From positions 845,388,001-845,452,000 of the forward strand of contig CM028129.1 in NCBI GenBank assembly GCA_016271365.2: DNA of 64,000 nt, given 5' to 3'. A program made the position numbers and the translations under genes. Each line of letters starts with the position of its first letter. The first letter of the stretch is position 1. Positions 36,572-48,619 of this stretch are shown here, one piece after another. The notes under the pieces are model-generated. The model was not told the DNA's origin. It searched no databases and saw nothing but the letters and a program-made list of their open reading frames with translations. The stretch comes from Neoceratodus forsteri (lineage: Eukaryota; Chordata; Ceratodontiformes; Ceratodontidae).

Positions 36572-39179
36572 GCACAGTCTTTAAGCTGGAGGGGAGGTTT
36601 AGGAGGGAGATCAAGGCACTTCTTCACTGAGAGGAAGGTGGACACTTAGAATGTGCTGCCAGAAGAAGTGGTCTCATCGAAGACAGTGGTCAGCTTCAAG
36701 AGTGGCTGGGACAGGCATAGGGGGAAGGTAAGGTAAGGATCATGGGTAGGGAGGATGGGAGGAGTAGGGAGGGAGGCAGGGACAGTAGCTCAAGCTGTGG
36801 ACCCTGCAATATGAGCAGACTAGATAGACCAAATGGCCTTCTTGTGCTAGCTTCTTCATATGTTCGTATGCATGTTCATATTAAATGTAATACATTTAAA
36901 AAAGCACAGAAGCAGTCTTACTAACACTAGAAGCAGAAAAAGCATTTGATAAGGTTTAATGGGAGTATGTTTTAGTTTTTAAAGAAAGCGAATCTGGATG
37001 AAAAATATATTAAATGGATTAAACTGATATAACCATAGAGCAGCAGTACATACAAACTAAGAAATATCCCAGAAATGTAACTTGAGATGGGACACAAGAC
37101 AGGGCTACTCTCTCTCCCCATTACTGTTTGCAGTGGCAATAGAGCCATTAGCAATTCAAATAAGAGAACGCAAGGACATTATAGGAATTAGAAGCGAATA
37201 TTATCAAATTAAAATGTTGCTATATGAGGATGATATTATACTGTACATAGGTAATTCAGAGATAGCCATACCAAAAATAATGAAAATTATTACAGAATTT
37301 GGTAAACATTTCAGGATAATGTATAAAGTGGACAAAATCAGAACTACTAAAAATCAACCAAACAAAAATTTAAATAAGAAGATAGGGTCAATATTTAAAA
37401 TAACTAGTGAATTAAAATATCCAGTAATAACATTAACAAACAACATTAATACAATTATGGATATAAACCCAAACTGATTAATACAGAATATAAAAGAAGA
37501 TGTACGGAAATGGGAAAATCTACCATTAGTATTAATAGGAAGAGTACAGGTTATTAAAATTAACATCCTTCCAAGACTGATATATGTATTTCAGTCATTG
37601 CTATTGTTCATAAATAAGAAAAAAATAGGGGAATTAAATACAATAATAAGGAATTTTTTGTGGAAAGAGCGAAAAGCAAGATTAACTCTTGATAAACTGA
37701 AAGCTAACTATAATAGGTAGGCCTCAAGCTCCCTAATTTTAAATACTATCAACAAGCAACAGTAATAAATTAAATAATAGAAGATTGCACTGATAACCTG
37801 TCTTGGTGGGTTTACTCAGAGTTTATTCAGAATAAAGATAACAAACGATATGATAAAAACTGGGTAATTTATATCAGTATAAAACTCAGAAGGACATAAA
37901 GTGGATATGTCATGTACACAGGAAACTATATGGGCATGGCAAAACTATCATAAAACTACAAATGAACATCTAATAGTTAATATTAAGGGGAAGCTCACAG
38001 AAACCAACAATCCATGGGTCTCAAAGGGAATTACACAAATAGAAGATCTTTATAATGTAAATAACTTTGTTACCTTTCAAGAACTGAAACAGAAATTTAA
38101 ACTAATGTATAGAGAATAATATACATACTTAAGGATAAAGTCCCACCTTGTCAAAATATTAGGCAAGAATCTACAAAAAACATATACTACATGAGCAGAA
38201 GAATTAGTAATGGAAAGGGAAACAAAAATAATAATCACAAATTTATAGTAAAATGAGGGAAATTAATTCAGGGAAATTGGGGACGTTAAAGAGTTATTGG
38301 AAAAAAGAACTCAGACATACCTTGACTGAAAATAAATGGAAAGACAGAAATCAAACAAAAGTTGCAATAAGTAGCAGACTGAATCAAATTCAGTTTAACA
38401 TATTCAATAGAATATACTATACCCCACATTTTCTTAATAAAACAAATCCTGCAATCTCATCATTTTGTAATAAGTGTGGTTCACATAGAATGACTTTTAC
38501 TCATGTAATTGTAATATGTAAATAGAGAGTTCCTCTTTGTGATAAATTATTTAATACACTCAGTAAGATCCAAGGAATTCATCTGAACTATGAAGTAGAG
38601 TTATGTCTGCTAGGTACTACATCAGTACAACACATACAACAAGGTCCCATTAGGAAATCAATAAATATACTGTAGCTTTAATTAATGTTAGATGTATAAC
38701 AAAACATTGGAAAGATGTACAACCAACATACTTCATACTATAGAAGGCACACAGGAGGTAAATATGAGAAAACTAAATAGATGGAGGGAGCTTACACCTG
38801 AAACATAAAAAGGGTGAAACCCAGAGAGATAACTTGGTTGTAACTGAACTTCTATATATTTTGGAAAAAAACAAAGGGCCCTATTCTCAAAAGGAGGAGA
38901 TATGCCAAACAAAAGTTATGCCAAAGTGCAAAATACGCCAATAAAATTGTGACATGTGACTTGCATCATATTCTTGAACATTCGTAATCTGTGCTAAAGC
39001 ACAAACCAGATGGTGTAAGCTGCGGCTTGTGCCATATAACAGGGCGCATGTAGCAGCAAGGGCATAGCAATTGCACCATCAGCAATGGCACAAGTCCATG
39101 CAGCAAGTGGACAGCAGACAATCGAGCACACAGCAACAGGAAGGCAGTAGCGCAAAAAAAAAAAAAACTTCAGCCACAA

Positions 39180-40901
39180 AAAATTAATGTCCTACTGGAT
39201 GCAATTGAAGCTAAACCAGACCTGTTGCTCAGCAGGGGAGGTGAAAAGTCTAAAAGGACAAACGTAAGAAGGCATGGGAGAAGGTGGACAGGAGAGTTAG
39301 TGCTGTGGCCCTACAAAGGCACACTGTGAGGGACCTCCATAAGAAGTACAATGATATGAAAAGTCAGTGCAAGCAAAAGCTTGCACACAACAGATGATGT
39401 GCCCAGGCCACAGGTTGAGGTCCCAGCCAGCAACAGCCCTGACAGAGCATGAAGAGTAGATAGCAGCCCACCTGAACCAATACAGCATCAGTGGGAACAC
39501 TAATATAGATGCCTTCAGGCTGCAGAGCAGTACAGGTACACAGATAGAGTGGGAGTGCAACACAAACCAGGTTGTGTGTGTGGTAAGGTGTGTGGATACC
39601 AGTGTGACTGAGTGTGACAAGTGTATGTGACAAGTGTGTGTGCATGCCTGTGCAGCAGACAGCAATCCACAGGCATGACCCACAGGGCCACAGTGCAATG
39701 TGAGTAGGGCAGCCATGGTTCTGTGGTCTATGACACAAGGAAGATGCACACTGCCATGCACGGTCAGGGCTGTGACCCTGCATGGCCAGCACACCCAGTC
39801 ATGTGCAGTGTGGAGGATTGCAATTGCTAAGTGGCTAACCCATGTCTGCAGCACATGTGTTGCTGGTGCAAGTGGCACCCAGTCCCGCAGCATACCGCTG
39901 AAGGGGGGGAGGATGTACCTGGAAGTGACCTCGGCACCCACCAGAGGACACTGACTGGGACTGTTTCATCCCCAGAGCAGACATCCACACAGATGGGATG
40001 TCAACAGTCCTGGAACCATTTTTCACACTGAGAGCATGGTGGTCACAGCCATGGATAACGGCATCCGAGGCCTCAAGGCTGTACATACACATAGCATGGG
40101 CAGATGGGTCATGGGTGACAGGAGGACATGGACAGCAACTAATGACCCCCTCTCTCACCCACAGAGACCACAGCAGTGCCTGTGGGACATAGAGAAGGAG
40201 ACCCACAAGGGAGTGGTGCACAGCAGGGCAGTCAGAAGTCAGACAGTAATGGGGACAGTGGCACAGCAACATCCAGTGGCAGGATGGATAGCCAGGGAGG
40301 CTCCAAGGAGGCAGATGATGAGTCAGTGGAGGAGGAGGATACTGCTCAGGAGGTATCGGAGGAGGTGGGGGATATGGAACACAGAGAGACATCACAGGGG
40401 GAGTCTGACAGGACTGAGGGCACCACTGGCCCAATGTCTGCCACAAAGGACCAGCCTCAGGAAAACAACACTGCAGGGGACACAGTCCGAACACCAAGCC
40501 TGCATGACAATGTGGCTGAGGAGCTTAGTCCGGTTAGCATGACCGAGCTGGAGGCTCACCTGGATGAGGCAACCTGGAACTTGCAGGAGCAGCTCACATC
40601 ACCACCCTACATAAGGACATATTGCCAGTCCATTGCTGAAGGACAGGAGGGACTAGCATAACAGATCAGTGCAATGAGCTCCAGTATTGCACAACACCAC
40701 CAGAGAATGGAGCTACAGATGGCTGAAATCACACAGTCATTACAGGCAGGCCCTTGTGACACAAATGTCCTCTTCTCAGACATTGTAGTGGTACTGCATG
40801 GCCTGCAGCTTGAGGCCCTGCCACAATGCAACATCACACTCCAGCAGCAATGCCACACAATGGACATGACAGCAGCACTGCTGGCCATAGCTGATGACTA
40901 A
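39180..40901 (+). pseudogene. Myb/SANT-like DNA-binding protein gene 1 of H3, broken
   Basis: Harbinger elements need a Myb/SANT-like partner that recruits the transposase to DNA. In this stretch LLDAIEAKPDLLLSRG, SKRTNVRRHG and RDLHKKYNDMKSQCKQKLA (39190-39380) give the helix pattern of that domain, across two frames. Downstream, acidic low-complexity sequence (40176-40661, with DDESVEEEDTAQEVSEEVGD) is followed by LEAHLDEATWNLQEQ, a likely helical C-terminus. The reading ends with TAALLAIADD and a stop at 40901. Frameshifts near 39240 and elsewhere, and a possible intron between 39390 and 40170, prevent one clean reading. A polyadenylation signal lies at 41795. Confidence 0.6.
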
Positions 40902-41124
40902 GTGCCAGACAAGTGCCCCCCACCATGCCACCCTGGGATGCATGCCACACACATTTAGGCAATGGCACAACAGCAGAGCCATGCAACAGGTGCACACATG
41001 CACCATGCTACAGCAACAATGAGCATGGACGCATAACACTCCTTGCCCACAAAGGGGCTGTCCCTGCACACATGAGACACTAATGAGCCTGACAGTGGCA
41101 ATATAGTACAAGTCAGGGCAGGCA

Positions 41125-41472
41125 ATGTACAGTCCCCAAGGGAAGAACCATCCACACACACATCTCACCCCCAACAGCCACCACCACCTCTACATACCCT
41201 CCCAAGGGCATAGCACCATGCAGGCACAGGCCGCAATAGTTAGCAGACAACAGACAAGTGTGCCAGTGGATGAAGCCATGCAAGGCACACAAGACAATGG
41301 CCCACAGGAAACAGTGACACAAGAACCACCTCAAGTCAGTGGCACACAGCCCAGGAGGCAGGACCAGATGCACCAGACTATGTCCACTGAGGACACACAG
41401 TCCGAAACAGGAGCCAGTAGCAGTGTGGAAGGCACAACACACACACACACACACACACACAAACAGGACTAA
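41125..41472 (+). other. Open frame of 115 codons, low complexity, in H3
   Basis: An open frame rich in Gln, Thr, Ser and Pro (AAIVSRQQTSVPVDEAMQG, QETVTQEPPQVSGTQP) ends in a CA-repeat-encoded Thr-His run. It follows the first Myb-like gene on the same strand. It may be an extra exon, 3' UTR or part of a duplicate; no domain is recognisable. Confidence 0.3.
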
Positions 41473-41794
41473 CTACCCACCCAACAGGGTGGTGTCAGTA
41501 CCCGGCACCGCCTTGCCAAAACCCAGTGATACTCTTCTGTGAATAGGGCCCATATAGTGTAACATCACATGGGAAATTGTACAGACCCATGTGCACATTA
41601 GGGATTGCATGGGATACACTGTGGGAAGGCACACATGTGGCAGTGTATGAAGGAAGGGGTCACATGGTGTGTACACTGCAGAGAAAGTGTAAAGGGTGTG
41701 GGCATTAACCTGTTCAGAGTTTGCAATGGGCACAAATGGTCACCCTTTTGTTTTACATGATTTATTGTTACACAATGCACAGATACAGTCACTG

Positions 41795-41800
41795 AATAAA
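41795..41800 (+). terminator. Likely polyadenylation signal of Myb-like gene 1
   Basis: AATAAA within CACTGAATAAAGCTTTG, downstream of the plus-strand Myb-like gene. It lies to the right of the competing terminus at 41551, which favours reading that terminus as internal to H3. Confidence 0.45.
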
Positions 41801-43090
41801 GCTTTGTATCACACAGGTTGTTGTTGGTGGTGGTGGTGTATTACTTCCCCTGGCAGTCCCATATAGGTAGCAATAGCACAGTATGGCCCCATGGGCCTCA
41901 GGCCAGTGAGGGGTGGGCAGTATGCCATGGGGGTGGGGGCTGTGCGTGTGCATTGGAGGGATGCCATGGCATGATACATTGGGCAGACACAGCACATTGG
42001 CATACACTGTGCTGTGTATATGTGCCACATGATTGCATGTGCAAATGCTGCACATAGCAACATAGGGACAGCAGTGTGTGTGGGTTCAGGATGTCTTGTC
42101 CACTATGCACTACATTGCACTGACACAAGTGGAAGATGCCAGCATAGGCATTTTGTGGTGTGCACCAACGTATGTAACACATGCTGCGGCATGGGATGCC
42201 AGCACTATAAAGAAGCACTGTCCAGGGTGGACCCTTGCATGAAGCACAGCAACCATGGTACACAGGGAAGGATGCATGATGCACAACAGCTGCCATGGGC
42301 ACGTGTGCTGTACTGGCAGTGCTGCACCTCATGTTCCATCCCCAAGGACCACTGCTGAGCAAATGTTAACAAGTCATGCACCATTCCAGCCATTGCATGG
42401 CCACCGTCCTACAGCATGTGACCTGTGGGCACATTGCCCACCACAGTGTCACCACTACTGGTCACTGTATCCACCAGGCACTACGCACCAGCCATGCCCA
42501 CCAGATTATGTGTACAGTGTCACCATGACAGGTGTGCAGCGCGCTGGGCAGCACATCACTGCTGTAGGATGGTGTAATGCTACACCATGGCCTAGTGCTA
42601 CCAGTGCCACCTATAGGGCTCTGTATGCCCTCAGGTGGAGTGGTCTCATGCAGGCCCACAGTTGGACCATTGGTATGGCTGACACAGTGTACAGTATAGT
42701 GTGTGCTGTGCATCTGTACGTACATGCATGCAGGGGTGGTGTGTACATGGAACACCACAGTAGCAGGATGCCACTGCAATGTCCCATGATGTCATAAACC
42801 ATGTGGCACGGTGTTTGCGTTGTTGTGGACAGCGGTCACACATGGGTCTTGGGGGCAGGTACAGCTGGCAGTGTGCATAGTGGGGGGCACCATGAGTGGT
42901 TTTTGGACAGGTGCAGTGCAGTGTGTATGCAACATGCCACAGTGGCATGGCACACCCAACATGTGTACAGTGTGAGGCACAATTACCACCCGGCCACGTG
43001 TGCCCATGCATACAAAAGCACCATAGTGCTGAATGCATGTGACCGCAAGCCTATGCTGTCAAGCACACATATTAGGGACACTGGGATCAC
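41801..43090. other. CA/TG-rich intergenic spacer of H3
   Basis: The spacer lies between two convergent polyadenylation signals (41795 plus, 43146 minus). Composition is dominated by TG, CA and GC dinucleotides (GTGTGC, CATGCA, TGCCACAG). This leaves long open frames rich in Cys, His and Thr in several frames on both strands. None shows a domain, and I read them as compositional artefacts. Confidence 0.55.
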
Positions 43091-43140
43091 CAGGCACAAA
43101 ATACACTGTGAGAAGGTTTGTATTGGACAAATAACAAATG

Positions 43141-43146
43141 TTTATT
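43141..43146 (-). terminator. Likely polyadenylation signal of Myb-like gene 2
   Basis: TTTATT on the plus strand (AATAAA on minus), in a region that follows the stop of the minus-strand Myb-like gene at about 43612. Confidence 0.45.
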
Positions 43147-43940
43147 CTGTAACAAAACATTCCCCCAACTACAAACACAGCTGCAAGCAGGTAGTAACCA
43201 ATGGAAATATACACAGGACAACTCCCCCCCCAAACAACTTAACAACATGAACAACCCCCCACCCTCCAACTCCCACAACAACTATTAAAACAGGAAAAAG
43301 GTGATATCCCCACCCCCAGCAACAACAACCAAAACAGTGCAATGTAGATAACCTCCCTCCCGCCCCAGCAACAATTAAAACTGTACAAAGTATAAAACTC
43401 CCCCACTCCCTGCAGCAACATTTAAAAGTAAACATTCTGAAATGTACAAAACCGCATCCCCAGGCAACAAGAATAAAAATGATGCAAGCCAACAATCCCA
43501 CCCCACACCCCTCCACAGCAAGTACAGAAGCTGAACCTGGCATCCATCCCCCAACTACCACTCCCACAGGGTGGACAGCAGGGCTCTTAGGGACCCATGC
43601 AGGTATGCAACGTCCTACATTATGGCCTCCGCCAGGCCAGCTAGCAACTGGTCCCTGTCCAGGGGTGGTTGTGGTGGTGGTTGGATGGCAGCATGCTGCC
43701 CCATAGCCTGTTCCTCAGCCTGCTGCTCATGCCCCTGGTACACGGCATCAGTGGGCACAATCTCTGGGATTGGGGCCTCAGTCTCCCTCTCCTCAATGGT
43801 CCCAGGACTGCCTGATTCCTCCTGGTGTTCCCCAACTGACACAGCTTCCTGTGCATTGTCATCTCCCTGCTGGCCATACTAAGGTTCATACTAAGGTAAA
43901 ATGAAGGATCGAGTAGGCTGAGGCCCATAATGCTCCTATA

Positions 43941-46761
43941 CTATGCCAAAGAATAGTAGGATAAGTCATACCCTGACATGATTAAATTATCCAGACGATG
44001 TTTGAAAGTCACTTTATTATTACTGGTAACTACATCAGATGGGAGCCAATTCCAAGGACCAATGATCCTAACAGTAAAAAAGTACTTTCGGCTAATATGC
44101 TTAAAACATTTACCAGTTAATTGAAGAATATGACCTATCATGTTATGAACAGATTTTTTAAATGAAAAACCTAATTCAAGACATTATATATGGGTCCTTA
44201 ATGATGTCGTATAAAAGAAGGAGATCCCCGCGGATACACCTAATAGTTAATGGCATTAATTTTAATGTATCCAACCTAGATTCATATGATACTCTTTCCA
44301 ATCCCAAAATTTTTTTAGTATATTTTCGTTGGACCCCTTCAAGTGAATAATTATCTGATTTTTTAAAAGGACACCATAATTGCGAGGCATGCTCAAGATG
44401 CGGTCGAACATAGGATCTGAATAAAGGCAATAACACTTCCTTATCTCGGGATCTAATATTGCGCAAAATAGACCACATAATTTTATTACCTCTATTATTA
44501 ACAGAATGTATATGCTTAGAATAGGTTAAATCCTCAGATATTGTTATACCTAAATCTTTTTCGTCAACAGTGGAACACAAAGGAAGATCATCCACAATAT
44601 ACTGGGATTTTTGATTATTGGAACCCAGATGCATAACCTTGCTCAGTGTTTAACTTCATTCCCATTGTGTTACCAAAGTACTGATTACATCAAGATCATG
44701 CTGTATACAGGATATTTGCTCAAGGTTAGAGCTAGAACCTCTGATCTTGACATCATCTGCATACTTACTAGTGTTAGAGAGGCAGTAATTGGTTAAATCA
44801 GCAATAAAGGCCTGAACAAGACATGGACCAAGAACAATTCCCTGAGGTACACCACTAAGCACCTTACCAATGTTAGAAAAAGAACCATTTATCATCACTC
44901 TCTGAGTCCTATCCGAGAGCCAGTTTTGAATCCATTTGATAACATAGCTATTGATACCAAGAGAAGAAAGTTTTTAAATGAGAGCCCAATGAGGTATAGA
45001 ATCGAAAGCCTTACTAAAGTCAATGAAGATAACATCACAAGCTACCCTATTATCCAAATAGGAGCTAAAAATCTCATAAAAACAGAGCAAATTAGTTAGG
45101 CAGCTTCTGCCCTTCTTAAAGCCATGTTGTTCTTGGTCAGAGTCATCAATTATAGGAGACACCATATCCTTGAGTAAGCTTTCAAGAAGTTTACAAATGG
45201 CTGTCGTCAAACTAATAGGTCGATAATTATCACTTGAATGTTTAGAACCCTTCTTATAAATGGGAACAACAAATGCCTCTTTCCACTCGCAAGGAATAAA
45301 ATTATGTAATAAAAAGAGATCGAATAGAATTTTTAAAGGAAAAGCACTATATGCGGACAATAAGTATAGTAAGTGTCCAGCAATTAAATCGGGACCAGGA
45401 CAGAATTTACCTTTTAATAATAATAATTTACTAAAAACAGACTCCTCTGAGAAAAGGATAGGGGATTCAGTTGGTATTATACTATGAATAATAATTTGCT
45501 CCTTAGCTTGGGAAAAAGCTTTACAAAATTCTTTATTAATGACATCTGCCATAGCTTTAGGTTCATGAATAATTATATTATCAGATATTAAGGGCCCAAC
45601 CATACTTGGATTTTTTCTAAGGGAGTTAATATAAGAAAAGAATTGTTTGGAATTAGATTTGTCTGCAGAGGATGCCAAATAAAGTTCCCACTTAGTCTTA
45701 GCCTTTCTGATAGAAGACTTATATTGCCTACTAGTTATCAGATAGGAGTCCCAATTTGAAACTGTCCTATTTTTTAAATAATTACTATTTTTTTTATTTT
45801 TTAAATTATTGTCCCTAATATGTGTGCTTGCCAATATTTTATTTAGCCATCTAGGAGACTGTTTCCCATTAGAGATTTTATATTTGGACGGAATATAGGT
45901 GTCCCTAATAGTCAAAATGGTGGTTTTAAAAACAGTCCAGCACTGTAAAGGAGTTTGATCCTTGAACAAGGCTAACCAATTTATCTTATTTAAGTGATAA
46001 TTGATACTAAGTGTGTCAGCTTTATCATACAAATAAATGATTGAAGAATTATTAAAGACTACATGTCTATCAAGATCAAATAAGATAGAATTGTGATCAC
46101 TGTTACCAATAGGAGTAGAGACACATACATCCTTAATATCTAAGGTGGAACTGGTAAGAACAAGGTCAAGAATATTATTACCCCTTGTAGCAATGATTAC
46201 CCATTGATGTAGATCCAGATCCAAACAAGTAGATAAAAATGTATTACTAACACTACTAGTTGAAGTAAATGACTGCCAGTTGATGTCAGGGAGATTAAAA
46301 CCACCAGTAATAATGACATCTCCCAATTGAGTAGCTAATTCAAATTCTGACAGAATAGCATCCATGACTAGGCAAGATGAAGTGGTGGGCAAATAACATG
46401 TCCCGAGAATAATAAAGTCAGAATTAGATAAAAAAATTTTAAGCCAAAGAGTCTCAGTTGACAAATTATGAGTTTTAATAAGGCAAGAAATATTAATAGA
46501 ATTAAATGTATTAATAATGAATGTGGCAATGCCACCTCCCTTTTTTTCCCTACAATTTAAATAGAAGGATTTATAGCCTGGAATTTGCATAATCCAAGGT
46601 GAATCAGAATCTCCCCATGTTTCAACCACTGTGACTATATCAAGATTTTTATTGGTAATAACTGTCAATAACTCATCAAATTTGTGTGTCAGACTCCTTG
46701 CATTAAAGCTTAGAAATTGCAATGAATTACTTGACACTTTAGGAGGAAAGGATGATGGCAT
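43941..46761 (-). pseudogene. CR1-type ORF2: APE endonuclease and reverse transcriptase, nearly intact
   Basis: About 940 codons. The endonuclease part shows FNARSLTHK, VVETWGD, YLPTTSS, then GGFNLPDINW where GDFN is usual, so the catalytic Asp is replaced by Gly. NILDLVLTS and GNSDHN follow. The RT part shows VVPIYKKGSKHSSDNYRPIS, EQHGFKKGRSCLTNL, motif A IDFSKAFD (near 45000), motif B GVPQGIVLGP (44850), and motif C KYADDVKI (44770). The C-terminus has SYVRPHLEHASQLW and KYFFTVRIIGPWNWLPSDVV. Damage: one in-frame stop at about 44975 directly after HWALI, a frameshift near 44645 (MKLNTE to KVMHLG), and a break near 44170. The stop at 43941 ends the protein. Confidence 0.9.
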
Positions 46762-47120
46762 TTGTGCTTTAGATACTCCCCTTCCCCCATAAGTCAGTTT
46801 AAATTTAGAGTGGAATTAATAGAATGTAGAAATTGCTGACTCAACAGAGCATTCCCTCTTTTACTTAAATGCAGGCCATCAGGACAGTAAAGTTCGTCTC
46901 TGTCAATGAATTCCTCCCAGTCTGTTAAACACTGTGGCCCAGATATTCAAACTGCGCCAAAAATGTGCTCAACAGCAGGAGCAAGCACAAATCAATTGCG
47001 CATATGCACAACAGATGCGATATTCAAACATGGAGCAGAACAAATTGTGCAAGCAGCCAATGTCTGAATATCGCACAAACTGCGCCATAGCGCAACCAGG
47101 AAGGAGAAGCTGAGCAGAAA

Positions 47121-47140
47121 GGTTGCGCTATAGCGCAACC
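47121..47140. promoter_or_regulatory. Perfect 20-bp palindrome near the left end of H2
   Basis: GGTTGCGCTATAGCGCAACC is its own reverse complement. A half-site variant, TGCGCCATAGCGCAACC, lies at about 47082-47098, and GTTGCGCAT occurs near the right end (53757-53765). Palindromic subterminal sites are candidate binding sites for the transposase or Myb-like protein; this role is inferred. Confidence 0.5.
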
Positions 47141-47663
47141 AGGGCAGCCACAGCTGAGCAGTCCAGAGGTGCCATAGCGCAAGCAGACCCCCCAGAGCAA
47201 TGGAACTGCACATCCAGGGAGGCAGGCTGGGGCCCCGCCAGCCATGCCACACATGGGCACAGGAACACACTGCAGACCCAACAAGACACCTGCACACCCC
47301 AAGCACAGCATCACTGGGGGTGGGACAGATGATCTACTGGCCCATGGGGACAAGCCAACAAAGCACAGCAGAGCCATGACGCCCCAGCACAACCACTGGC
47401 AGGCTGAGAGTGCCACACACAGGGGGTTGACAACCACAGTGCACATCAGCCCCGTACGCACAGCACACCCTGCACCGTGACCCCAAGACACCACCCATGT
47501 GCAGTGACTGGCACTGCAGAAACCATGCATCCCCTGGCACCGCGTCAACCCCGTTGAGCAGAGAAGCACAAGCCAGACACACCCTGTGCACCCAGCAGTG
47601 GGTGGCAGCAGATGCAAGACCAAGAGAAAGTCACTGCCATGCTGGAGATACCTCCCCATGCAC

Positions 47664-47680
47664 ACACACGCGCGCGCGCG

Positions 47681-47728
<48 letters not shown>

Positions 47729-47746
47729 ACACACACATACCCAGGA
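47664..47746. repeat. CA/CG dinucleotide microsatellite
   Basis: A mixed (CA)n(CG)n(CA)n tract inside H2. It generates long Cys/Val or Thr/His open frames on both strands that are not genes. Confidence 0.95.
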
Positions 47747-48029
47747 CCATACCACCCCAGATGGCATGCACACCACTGCAACTGAGCAACCATAGCCAGC
47801 TGCAAATCAGAGACCAACACAGTATTCATAACAAAATATAAATGTATTATCAAAATGTAAAGCACAAAAAATCAACCATAACTATTTTCAAGGGGGTAGG
47901 GGTGCAAGGTAGGGGTGGGCAAGGCAGGGAGATGAACAACTTGGAGAGGAAGGCAGGGTGGTAGGGATGGGTGAAGTGGGAAAGGTAATCTGGCCTAGGC
48001 CCAGCAGACTAGGTCCTCCTCCACCCGGT

Positions 48030-48588
48030 GCCGCTGTTCCGGCGATGCCTCCTCCATGAGCCATGTCGATGGATGTCCCTGAGGATGGCCTGGTTGTCCA
48101 GGGACACTTCGTCAGCCCATGTATCTCCACTGTATCCTCCCGAGGAACAGTGAGGCCTAGGAAAATGGGAACACAGTCAATGGCTGTGACTGACCACAAC
48201 CTGAACACCACCCAACCTGCAAGCCATATAGCCCAATGTCCGCACCTGTGATGGCATGCACCCACCCACAGTGAACATGCACATGGCCATCACAAACAGG
48301 CGGCACCAGCTATGTGCACCACTGCACACACACTGCCCATGTCCATCACAGCACAAACAAGGCTGTCAAGTGGCGTGGCAACATGAGTCGATGCCAGTTA
48401 CACAGCTATGTGCCCAGTGCATGCATGGACCACCAGTGGCGCATACACAGGCGTGCTGTGACACTGGACAGTGATGCATGTCGCCTGTGTCATGCATGGT
48501 TGTGTTGTGCATGGCTGGTGGTCTTCCCCCCAGCATGCAACAGCATCCATGAGTAATGATACTCACACTCCTCAAGCAGCTGTGTCTG

Positions 48589-48619
<31 letters not shown>

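Larger units (their letters stand above)
34295..36895 (+). mobile_element. CR1-like LINE 3' tail fragment (copy 5), split by an L1
   Basis: The left part reads LYRSLVRPHLQYGIQHW, LLENVQRRATKMI and RLRTLNMYFQEESRER. A (GA)n tract lies at 34485-34512, and the copy is interrupted at 34614. The right part resumes at about 36580 with TTAAGCTGGAGGGGAGG, then CTTCTTCACTGAGAGG and ACTAGATAGACCAAATGGCC, and ends near 36880. It belongs to a sister subfamily of the other CR1-like tails here. The exact ends against the surrounding L1 are uncertain. Confidence 0.75.
33620..38525 (+). pseudogene. L1-like ORF2 remnant (linker, RT, C-terminus)
   Basis: Visible pieces in order: ADKPDKILAY and INEEFKNYYAKLYESE (33650-33830), the linker ahead of RT; EFVKNRRSYKNIRNALTLT (34250-34300), the F.P.R...DNIRR motif; then, after the nested insertion, TEAVLLTLEAEKAFDKV (36905-36955), RT motif A. 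DTRQGYSLSPLLFAVAIEPLA (37090-37155) is motif B, and MLLYEDDIILYI (37215-37250) is motif C with YEDD in place of YADD. The C-terminal GRVQVIKINILPR (37540-37575) and CNKCGSHRMTFTHV (38465-38505) follow. Stops occur throughout. Confidence 0.8.
33600..38875 (+). mobile_element. Decayed AT-rich L1-like LINE, split by nested insertions
   Basis: A 5'-truncated plus-strand L1-like element. ORF2 begins mid-protein near 33620, is interrupted from about 34295 to 36895 by a CR1-like tail that itself holds a minus-strand L1, and resumes to about 38530, with 3' sequence to 38875. There the Harbinger terminus starts. High A content and abundant stops indicate an old copy. Confidence 0.75.

Noticed and set aside
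41801..43090. Many long Cys/His-rich open frames on both strands
   Set aside because: They overlap each other in several frames and follow the TG/CA-rich composition; no domain or consistent frame is visible.
47545..47865. Open frames with Cys-Val or Thr-His runs
   Set aside because: They are translations of the CA/CG microsatellite at 47664-47746.
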